Positions 28,427-36,535 of a stretch of DNA of 64,000 nucleotides are shown piece by piece. The first letter of the stretch is position 1. Each line of letters starts with the position of its first letter. A model generated the notes under the pieces. It was not told the origin of the DNA. It was given only the letters and a program-made list of their open reading frames with translations, and made no database searches. The position numbers and the translations under genes were made by a program. Source of the DNA: Alphaproteobacteria bacterium 40-19 (lineage in GTDB: Bacteria; Pseudomonadota; Alphaproteobacteria; Holosporales; Holosporaceae); the NCBI GenBank assembly GCA_001898075.1, contig MKSD01000001.1, positions 827,817 to 891,816 on the forward strand. The letters run 5' to 3'.

Positions 28427-30469
28427 TTAAAGAGCAGCTTTTTTAACAACTAAGTCTGGGTCAATATCCAGAGCAGGAGTATGTGGTAAAAATTCTCGAG
28501 AAGCTTCTAAAATACTAGGCTGATGCATAGCAGAACGATATGTAAAGCGGCGTCCTTTTCGGTATCGTTTCACAGACTTAATTTCCATATTGCGGGCAAC
28601 CTCCTCTAAGGACAGATCGCGAGAAGCAGGGGGCTGAGAATATTCTGAAATCATTGGTACAGAGTGGCTGAATTCAAGTGCAGAAGACGATGTATCAACC
28701 AATACAGGCACCGCTTCTTTTGCCAAAACTTCTTTTTCAGCAGAAGGATCAGAGCGGCGGCTTTTTTTAGATCTGCTTTTATTTTTCTTAGGCTTACTTT
28801 CTTGATTGACAGGATCAACTTGAGGTTTTGAGGTAGGAATCATAGAAACAGTTTTTTTAAGATCAAACTGTCCCCAAGCCAATTGGGGGTCTATGTTAAT
28901 GACAATAGAAGCTTTTCGCTCTTTTTCTATGGTTGTCATCAAATGTCGGTGATGATTCAGTAAAAAAGAGGCTACTTCTTGGGGACAAGACAAAATAACT
29001 GAAGTGTTTTCTTGAATGTTTTTGTCCAAAAGACGTAAAGCTTTTAAGGCTAAGGCAGGAACCGAAACCATCCGGCCTTGACCTGCACAAGAAGTGCATA
29101 AGTGAGAGCTGCTTTCAAATAAGCTTTGACGCAAGCGTTGTCTAGACATTTCCAACAATCCAAACTGACTAATTTTACCTACTTGAACCCGGGCTCTATC
29201 GGTTTTTAAACATTCTTTTAGGTGCTTTTCGATTTGGCTATTACGATGACTTGGCATATCTATAAAATCAATGACAATTAACCCTGAAAGGTCTCGCAAA
29301 CGTAAATGACGACTGATGGCTTCTGCAGCTTCTAGATTTGTTTTGATTGCTGTTTCTTCCATGTGTTTTTCTTTGGTCGCTTTGCCAGAGTTTACATCAA
29401 TAGCCACCAGAGCTTCTGTTTGGTTAATGACAACATACCCGCCTGAAGGCAGCACTACTGTGTTGTCATAGATGGAAGCAATTTGTTCTTCTAAGGCAAA
29501 TGTTTCAAATAAATTTTGTTCCCCGTCACGAAATAATTTTAATCGTTTCACGTGACTGGGCATCAGTTGACGTAAAAACGCCTTGGCCTTTTTGCAAAGG
29601 GATTCTCCTTGCACGATGATCTGGTCTACTTCAGGGCTGTATAGGTCGCGCAAAGAGCGAATAACTAAGTCTCCTTCTTCATAGACTAGACAAGGAGATT
29701 GCAGAGAAAGAGATTGGGATTGAATATCTTGCCACAAACGGGCAGAGGCTTCATAGTCTCGTTTGATTTCTCTTTTTGAGCGTCCTAAACCAGCTGTACG
29801 AACGATGATGCTGCTTCCTTCTGAAATAGATAAACCTTCCACAACTTTTTTTAAGGATTCACGTTCTTTTTCATCCGTTATTTTTTTGGATAAACGAACA
29901 TTGCCGGATACTTTAGGCATAAAGACGCTGTATTTTCCTGCTAAAGCAATATAGGTCGTAAACGCTGCACCTTTGGTACCGCGAACGTCTTTGATCAATT
30001 GGACTAAAAGAACTTGTCCTTTTTTAATGACTTGTTGAACTTTGTAAAGTTTATGATTGTGACTGGCTATGGTTATACGTTCATCTTCTTCAGCTGTGTT
30101 TTCTGCAGGATTTTCTGCGTCCGGGCTAGATGTTAAAACTTCTTGAATTTGAGACGTTTTAATAGTACTTTTTACAGGTTCTGAAATTTGATAATAATCC
30201 GGATGGACTTCGGAAAAAGGTAAGAAACCGTGTTTTTCTTCACCATAATCCAAAAAAATAGCTTGTAACGAGGGCTCTATTCTGGCCACACGTGCTAAAT
30301 AAATATTTCCTTTTTTTAATTTGCAATGATCAGTTTCGTAATCAAAATCCTCTAGCACATAAGTACTAGAGTTTTTTTTAACTAAAGCGACACGGGTCTC
30401 TTTTCCAAAGCATTCATCGATCAATAGAAATCGTTTTCCGATTCCCTCCATTTCTTTGTTCTCGAACAC
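28427..30469 (-). CDS. rne: Ribonuclease E/G
   Basis: An endoribonuclease for mRNA turnover and rRNA/tRNA processing. The 680 residues show an N-terminal S1 domain (GNIYLARVARIEPSLQAIFLDYG) interrupted by an acidic insertion (about 85-115), then the catalytic DNase I-like part with AIDVNSGK (about 360) and LIVIDFIDM (about 400). The zinc-link LCTSCAGQG follows at about 463, and after it a basic low-complexity tail (KKNKSRSKKSRRS at about 570-582). It is shorter than E. coli RNase E but longer than RNase G. It starts 13 bases after pnp, so the two degradosome nucleases are probably co-transcribed. Confidence 0.92.
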   Translation of the reverse strand: MFENKEMEGIGKRFLLIDECFGKETRVALVKKNSSTYVLEDFDYETDHCKLKKGNIYLARVARIEPSLQAIFLDYGEEKHGFLPFSEVHPDYYQISEPVKSTIKTSQIQEVLTSSPDAENPAENTAEEDERITIASHNHKLYKVQQVIKKGQVLLVQLIKDVRGTKGAAFTTYIALAGKYSVFMPKVSGNVRLSKKITDEKERESLKKVVEGLSISEGSSIIVRTAGLGRSKREIKRDYEASARLWQDIQSQSLSLQSPCLVYEEGDLVIRSLRDLYSPEVDQIIVQGESLCKKAKAFLRQLMPSHVKRLKLFRDGEQNLFETFALEEQIASIYDNTVVLPSGGYVVINQTEALVAIDVNSGKATKEKHMEETAIKTNLEAAEAISRHLRLRDLSGLIVIDFIDMPSHRNSQIEKHLKECLKTDRARVQVGKISQFGLLEMSRQRLRQSLFESSSHLCTSCAGQGRMVSVPALALKALRLLDKNIQENTSVILSCPQEVASFLLNHHRHLMTTIEKERKASIVINIDPQLAWGQFDLKKTVSMIPTSKPQVDPVNQESKPKKNKSRSKKSRRSDPSAEKEVLAKEAVPVLVDTSSSALEFSHSVPMISEYSQPPASRDLSLEEVARNMEIKSVKRYRKGRRFTYRSAMHQPSILEASREFLPHTPALDIDPDLVVKKAAL

Positions 30470-30482
30470 AATAAGACTCCTT

Positions 30483-32570
30483 TCATGCTTGGCGGATGCT
30501 TAGCTTGAGTCGTCCTTTAAGGTCCGCTCCTAAGTAACGTACTTTGACTTGATCTCCTACTGACAGAACATCTCCAGGACTTTGAACCCTTTCTTTACTG
30601 ATTTCACTGACATGGACCAAACCATCCTGTTGAAAACCAAAAGTCACAAAGGCTCCAAAATCTGTTACTTTTTGTATCACTCCCTCATAAACGCTTCCTA
30701 CTTCAGGAACCTGAGAAATCATTTGAATTTTTTTCAAAGCTTTTTCTAAATCAGAGCGTGTCTGAGAGAAGATCAAAACCTCTCCGTCCTCTTGAATTTC
30801 AATTTTAGAACGGGTACTTTCACAAATTTCACGGATGTTCTTTCCTCCGGTACCAATTAAGGTACGGATTTTATCAACAGGTATACGTGTAGATGTGACG
30901 CAAGGTGCGTAAGGGCTGAGGCTTGCGCGAGGTGCTTTTAAGCCTCGTTTAAGCATTGCAGACATGATCGCGTCGCGTCCTTCTTTAGCTTGCGTTAAGA
31001 TTTTACGAATCAATGAAAAAGGCAGGGAATGGATTTTTAGATCAATTTGTAGGGCAGTTATTCCATCAGAAGTTCCTGCTACCTTGAAATCCATAGCACC
31101 TAGAAAATCTTCTGTTCCTGAAATGTCTGATAAAATGACCGACTGGTCTGGATTTTCAGCACAAAAAACCAAGCCCATAGCAATTCCTGCCACAGGAGCT
31201 TTGATCTGGATCCCTGCATCCATCAGAGCCTGAGAAGCACCACAGACTGTGGCCATAGAAGAGGAGCCATAAGATTCCGTGATTTCTGAGACCAAACGAA
31301 TCGCATAAGGCATAGAAGTTGGCAAGACAGGTTGAATAGCACGAGCAGCCAAGTTTCCATGGCCAATTTCCCGTCGTCCCGGTCCTGTCATCTTACCAAT
31401 TTCTCCCACAGAATAAGGGGGGAAATTGTAATGAAGCAAGAATTTACTTTTGTACAATCCTCGCAGGCCATCCATGGTTTGGGCGTCGTCTTGTCCGCTT
31501 CCTAACGTTGCGGTAACAAGGGCCTGAGTCTGGCCTCTGGTGAACAAGGCACTGCCGTGAGTTCTGGGAAGAATGCCTGCTTCACAAGCAATGGGACGAA
31601 TTTCAAAAGGACCGCGAGCGTCTAGTCGCTTTTTCTCTGACAAAACATGATCCACAAACCGCTTTTTCCAAACGTCATAAAAAACCTGATTGACGGCTTC
31701 ATCTTCATATTTTTTATCTAGCAACCCACTTTTTATCTCAGCTAACAAAGTTTCTAACTTCGCATTCCTAGATACAGAGCAGCTTTCATGCAAACATGTA
31801 TTAAACGCTTCGTTGGTGCGCTCTTTGATCAAATCCACTAAAGCGATGTCGAATCCTGAGCTGGGTGCTATTTCAGGATGTCCTGCAGCTTTTTTAAATT
31901 CTTGAATGAGGTCAAAGACTGGATCCAAAGCTTTATGTCCAAACTCTAGAGCTTGAAGAAGAGTATCTTCAGTTATTTCGGGGCACTGAGCTTCGGCCAT
32001 GACAACACCTTCAGGAATAGCGCCAATGACTAGGTCTAGCTGAGTATTCCGGGTAAGGGCTGGGTTGATCACGAAACTTCCATCAGCCATACCGACGCGT
32101 ACACCACCTATAGGACCTTTTATAGGGAGTCCTGAAATGGCTAGGACTGCTGAAGTACCGATCATCGCTGCAATAGCTGGGTCGGCGGCAGGATCAAAAC
32201 TTAAAACAGTGCAAATCAGTTGAACTTCTCGGCGAAAGTTTTCATGAAACAAAGGGCGTACTGTTCGATCGATGAAACGAGAGATGAGAATCTCGTCTTC
32301 TGAGCTTTTTCCTTCTCGTTTTAAAAATCCTCCGGGAATTTTTCCGGCGGCGGAAGTTTTTTCTTGATATAAGACCATTAAAGGTAAAAACCCGGCCCGT
32401 TCTTCTTTATGCCCAAAGCAAACGGTGCACAACACCACCGTTTCTCCGTAGGTTACCAAAACAGCTCCGGAGGCTCTTCTGGCAATCTTACCTGTTTCTA
32501 GGCTTAACGGAAGTCCGGCCCAATTGATTTCTTTACGGTGTGTCTGAAACACCAACTGACTACTTTCCAT
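30483..32570 (-). CDS. pnp: Polynucleotide phosphorylase
   Basis: A 3'-5' phosphorolytic exoribonuclease, part of the RNA degradosome. The 695 residues contain two RNase PH-like domains (GRKEINW-type start, EKTSAAGKIPGGFLKREGK, FPPYSVGEIGKMTGPGRREIGHG, SDISGTEDFLGAMDFKVAGT), a KH domain (about 553-612, LIGTGGKNIREICES) and a C-terminal S1 domain (about 620-693, YEGVIQKVTDFGAFVTF). Complete and of normal size. It follows rpsO directly with no intergenic base, the usual rpsO-pnp arrangement. Confidence 0.97.
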   Translation of the reverse strand: MESSQLVFQTHRKEINWAGLPLSLETGKIARRASGAVLVTYGETVVLCTVCFGHKEERAGFLPLMVLYQEKTSAAGKIPGGFLKREGKSSEDEILISRFIDRTVRPLFHENFRREVQLICTVLSFDPAADPAIAAMIGTSAVLAISGLPIKGPIGGVRVGMADGSFVINPALTRNTQLDLVIGAIPEGVVMAEAQCPEITEDTLLQALEFGHKALDPVFDLIQEFKKAAGHPEIAPSSGFDIALVDLIKERTNEAFNTCLHESCSVSRNAKLETLLAEIKSGLLDKKYEDEAVNQVFYDVWKKRFVDHVLSEKKRLDARGPFEIRPIACEAGILPRTHGSALFTRGQTQALVTATLGSGQDDAQTMDGLRGLYKSKFLLHYNFPPYSVGEIGKMTGPGRREIGHGNLAARAIQPVLPTSMPYAIRLVSEITESYGSSSMATVCGASQALMDAGIQIKAPVAGIAMGLVFCAENPDQSVILSDISGTEDFLGAMDFKVAGTSDGITALQIDLKIHSLPFSLIRKILTQAKEGRDAIMSAMLKRGLKAPRASLSPYAPCVTSTRIPVDKIRTLIGTGGKNIREICESTRSKIEIQEDGEVLIFSQTRSDLEKALKKIQMISQVPEVGSVYEGVIQKVTDFGAFVTFGFQQDGLVHVSEISKERVQSPGDVLSVGDQVKVRYLGADLKGRLKLSIRQA

Positions 32571-32840
32571 CTATTTCCTTAACCCTAATCCCTGAAGGAT
32601 TTGTTTATAACGCGTCTGATTATCTTTTTTTAGATAATCTAAAAGCCGACGCCGAGCACTGAGCAACTTAATCAACCCGAAACGGGAATGCAAATCTTTT
32701 TTATGTTGCTCTAAATGCGCTGAAATTTCAGCGATACGCTTTGTCGTCAAAGCAATTTGGACTTCTGAAGACCCTGTATCATTTGGTGAACGCGCGAACT
32801 TGCTGATCACGCTTTCTTTTTGCTCTTTTGTTAAAGACAT
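32571..32840 (-). CDS. rpsO: 30S ribosomal protein S15
   Basis: The 89-residue S15 binds 16S rRNA early in 30S assembly. MSLTKEQKESVISKFARSPNDTGSSEVQIALTT and the C-terminal LLSARRRLLDYLKKDN identify it clearly. It lies between truB and pnp, as in many proteobacteria. Confidence 0.97.
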   Translation of the reverse strand: MSLTKEQKESVISKFARSPNDTGSSEVQIALTTKRIAEISAHLEQHKKDLHSRFGLIKLLSARRRLLDYLKKDNQTRYKQILQGLGLRK

Positions 32841-32864
32841 TCACTTACCTCTTTCAAAACCAAT

Positions 32865-33740
32865 TTACTTGTCCCCTAAAAAACAACGATAAGGAAATAA
32901 CTTTCCCTCTAAGGCGCGACAAATCGCCACTAACTGTCCTTGCAATAGACAGCCTAAAAATCCTTTTTTTTCAAACGAACAAGGTATAAAACGACCACAC
33001 CACAAATGATTTTTTTCAGCCTCATCAAGCTCTAAAAGCTCAAGATAATTTGCTACACAAAAATCAAACGGCAATATCAAAGAACTCTTACTGCCCTCTT
33101 TATAAAACTTTTCCTGAAAATTGTCAAGTAGATGGCTGTGCGTTTCCTGAAAAGGGCCTACCTGAAGTCGTCTCAGTTGGACAAGATGTCCCAAACTTCC
33201 CAAGTGCTGAGCCAGATCTCGGGCTAAGGCTCGGACGTAAAATCCTGTGCCGCACTCTATCTGTAATTGTAAAAGGGGGGGCTGATAGTGCAGAATTTTT
33301 AATTCTTTAACATAGACGTTTCGGGGGGCCAGTTCGACAAAAATCCCTTGACGTGCAAGATTATAAGCCCGTTGCCCGTTGACCTTAGCGGCGCAAAAAA
33401 GGCTTGGTATTTGGGCAAAGTGTCCTGTAAAGATGCTTAAAGCGTTTTGAATATCAGATAATAAAGGGATCTGAGTGGTGGTGGCCATGACAGTACCCGT
33501 CCAATCATCTGTATCTTTTTGTATCCCAAACTGGATGGTACAGCGGTAGGTTTTTGTTTCATTAAACAAAAAAGGGATCAGTCGATTGGCTTGTCCTAAG
33601 GCGATGGGCAAAATTCCCGTAGCAAAAGGATCTAACGTTCCCCCATGACCTGCCTTACTTTGGGTTAAACGTTTGATACGTCCTGTTATAAAATTTGAAG
33701 TGCAGCCTTCATTTTTATCGATAATAACCCAACCATTCAT
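32865..33740 (-). CDS. truB: tRNA pseudouridine-55 synthase
   Basis: Makes pseudouridine 55 in the T-loop of tRNAs. The 291 residues have the family start NGWVIIDKNEGCTSN, the catalytic GHGGTLDPFATGILPIALGQANR (Asp in GGTLDP), the KTYRCTIQFGIQKDTDD segment and the ECGTGFYVRALARDL motif. It lies immediately upstream of rpsO-pnp-rne and is the first gene of that cluster visible here; rbfA and infB, often found upstream, are absent. Confidence 0.96.
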   Translation of the reverse strand: MNGWVIIDKNEGCTSNFITGRIKRLTQSKAGHGGTLDPFATGILPIALGQANRLIPFLFNETKTYRCTIQFGIQKDTDDWTGTVMATTTQIPLLSDIQNALSIFTGHFAQIPSLFCAAKVNGQRAYNLARQGIFVELAPRNVYVKELKILHYQPPLLQLQIECGTGFYVRALARDLAQHLGSLGHLVQLRRLQVGPFQETHSHLLDNFQEKFYKEGSKSSLILPFDFCVANYLELLELDEAEKNHLWCGRFIPCSFEKKGFLGCLLQGQLVAICRALEGKLFPYRCFLGDK

Positions 33741-33900
33741 ACCTTAAATCACACTCCAAACTGCGGATACCTTTGGGGTACTGTAAAGGGTTTTTGAAAA
33801 AAAGAAAATAAGTCTGTGAAAAAAATTGACTTATTTATTTTCCATGATATAAATTAATATTTTATTAATTAAAAAACCGATACATTTAATGAATGTTATA

Positions 33901-36315
33901 ATGAAATTTTTATTTTTATTATTTGTAAAAAATTTATGCTTTGTTCATGCTATGCAAGAAAAAAGTGAAAAAAAGATCTGAAGGAAGCGACGGGACAGTT
34001 AGACCGAATACCGGAGGAGGATCTGGCTCAAGAGTGGTCTAACCTTGGTGATTCTACAGATCCAGAAAAACAAAAAGAAGTTTTACGAAAAAGTTTTGAA
34101 AGCGAACATTTTTCTTGGACAACGTACTTAGAGAGACTGGAAAAGTTTGACAAAAAAGCGCTTTTCGACCCCTTAGTCTTAAGTTTATTGATTCATAAAA
34201 AAGATGCTTTGTCAACTCTTTTTAAAAAAGCAACAGGACAAAAAGATGCTTTAATTTTGATGCAAGCGTGTTGTGCTGTTGAAGATTTTAATTTTGTTCC
34301 TTTTACGCGATTCTTAAATAGCTTTGATTCTGAAGTGCTTTTTAAGCCATTGATTTATTCTAAATTGATAAAAAGTAAGGAAGGAACTGCTTGCTTGTTA
34401 CAAAAAGCGCGAGATTTTTCAGAGCAGTTTTCTTTATTGAAAAAACTTTTGGGTTTTACAGGTTCAGACTTTACACCTTATGTCGATCTTTTTGAAAAAT
34501 TAGGGTCTGGAGTTATTTTTCATGCATCCATTTTGCCTCAGCTTGTGGTCATTCCCAAAATGATTCCTATTCTTTTTCAAACCGCGTTAGCTTCCCATCA
34601 AAAAAGCTTGATGCAGGTATGCTCTGCAGTACAAGGCTTTGATTTTAAACCTTACAATAGACGTCATTTCTTCTTTTAATCCCGACTCTTGAGGTCAAGA
34701 ACAGGTGCTTTCTGCTTTGTGGAAAATTAAAGAAAGCCAAAAAATGATTAAAAACTTACTTCCTGGGCTTTTTAAACAAAACCTCAATCCTTTTATGAAA
34801 AAAGAGGTGATGAAGGCCGCCAGCAGTATGATCCCAAACTTTGATTTGACACCTTACACAGAGCGTCTTAAAACCTTTGAACCACAAGTATTATTTCAGA
34901 AAAAAGTTCTTCCTGCTCTATTAAAAATAAAAGAGATGATTCCCGTACTTTTCCAAAAAGCTACACAAGCACAAGATCAATTTTATTTGTTAAATGGACT
35001 GCAGGATCAGATTGTGCAAGGCACGATTGATTTACAAGTTTATGAAAATCATCTTAAAGAGTTTCAGTTTTCCCATTTTATTCATGGAGAAGAAGTCGGT
35101 GATTTTTTGAAGAATTCTGTTTTAAGAGGAGGGTGTTTAAATGGAATGTTTCAAGATTTTAAGCGACGTTCTGAACACCAAGGTAATAAAAAAATGAATA
35201 AAGGTGAAAGATAGAAGATTGAAAAAATGGTTATCAATATGCTTGCAGGGACCTATACTTTTCAGCTTGAAGATTATCCATTGTTGGATGGCATCAAGCC
35301 TAATTTTATTCCAAAAGTTTAAAGAAAAAGCATTTTTGTCCAGATGCGCTGGGAGTTATTAAAGTCTGCAGTAATTCGCTATACAAATTGTCTTGAAAAG
35401 ATGAAAGAACAGGAAAATTATTTTCACTTAGGTCATGAAGCAGCTATGGGTTTGTCTAGTAAGATTTTAAATGGAGGTCGTTTGATGGATGATGTGTATA
35501 AAATTTCTTTATGTTCCGACATTCAAGATCTTTCAGCTATGAATTCTAAAGAATGAAAAGATAGTGGTGACCAGTACTCTTTTGAAAAGGCCAAAGAAGG
35601 AAATGGAAAAGATTACTGAAAGATTTAGATGCCCATAACGCAGCTAAACATGGTTTAGTACGGACTTTGTGGGGATGGGACGGCCAGTTTGCTGAAAAGT
35701 TATGAAGAAGAAAATATTTTGGATGAAATTTTACCTCAATTTTTCAACCAAGAAAATAGTCAAAATATCATCGCAGTTTCTAAAAATCTTATTGATCAGA
35801 AATCGATTATGTATAAAGAAATGTATTTTCATTTATTTGATTTCGGAAAATATAACAAAAATGGAAAAATTGATGTAGATTTTTTCTTGAAAGATTATAA
35901 AAACCGCCGGTGGCTTCTTCACCATTATAGAGATCAGACCCGCCTACAAGCTGCCATGAAAACCGCGGATTAGACCTATCAAGCATTAGATAATTTTTTG
36001 AAACCTGTATGCCGTGATGCTTTTTTTAAAAGTCAACCGGTGAGTTTATTTACAGCTCTTTTGGCAGCATGTGTACAAGATGGGGGAAATGGATAGGTTA
36101 TCCGTACAAGAGACATAGTTTGTCAAGATGGAAACCTAGAAAAAGTCATGAAAAGAAAAGACTCTGCACCTTGTGCAGTGGTGGTTTATTTACGTTTGAC
36201 ACAGTACTTAGGCAACACCTTTGTGAAGAAGTCATCGCCGGACCTTTCTGAAAAATTGGGACTTGTAAGTTCAAGGTATTTATTCTTTCCTGGAGCGTAT
36301 GTGAACGAAGAATAA
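33901..36315 (+). pseudogene. Decayed large exported protein with 58-residue repeats
   Basis: The frame opens with a signal peptide (MKFLFLLFVKNLCFVHA) and shifts at an A7 run (33968-33974). It then gives about four to five tandem repeats of about 58-59 residues, starting near 34118, 34288, 34465, 34638 and 34840. Each begins with an F-x-F-x-PY-like element, then a VLF element, an LP-x-L segment and a MIPxLFQKA-like helix. Breaks include a shift near 34665, a TGA near 34690, stops near 35215, 35320, 35556, 35970 and 36093, and further shifts. The non-repeat C-terminal part from about 35220 can be read in pieces to 36315. The family is not recognised. The lesions are too many for function of the whole. 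Confidence 0.72.
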
Positions 36316-36361
36316 GGAAGTGACTGTAAAGAGTGCTTTTGATGGTTAAAGAAAATTTTCT

Positions 36362-36381
36362 GGTACACCCTTGGGTGTACC
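36362..36381. repeat. Perfect short palindrome
   Basis: GGTACACCC and GGGTGTACC separated by two bases. It lies between the repeat-protein remnant and the glutamate dehydrogenase gene. It could be a protein-binding palindrome or part of a terminator; no function is assigned. Confidence 0.5.
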
Positions 36382-36435
36382 GATCAGAAGAAGTCCTCAG
36401 ATTTTTTAATAATATTTTTTCTTGACTTTTTATAA

Positions 36436-36473
36436 GGGGGATTATCCTATTACTATCCCCCGTTTTCTTTTTA
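36436..36473 (+). terminator. Rho-independent terminator after the repeat-protein remnant
   Basis: GGGGGAT (36436-36442) pairs with ATCCCCC (36454... in 36454-36461) and is followed by GTTTTCTTTTT. It is oriented to end plus-strand transcripts coming from the decayed repeat-protein gene, and may also face glutamate dehydrogenase readthrough. Confidence 0.6.
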
Positions 36474-36535
36474 ATTTAAAAGTGTCATGTTTTTCAAATA
36501 ATAAAAGTTTTATCGTGCAATTTTTGGAAATTAAT

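Noticed and set aside
34188..34679. The 163-residue frame as a stand-alone intact gene
   Set aside because: Its coding sense extends upstream to a signal peptide across one frameshift and downstream into further repeat units, so it is a fragment of a larger decayed gene.
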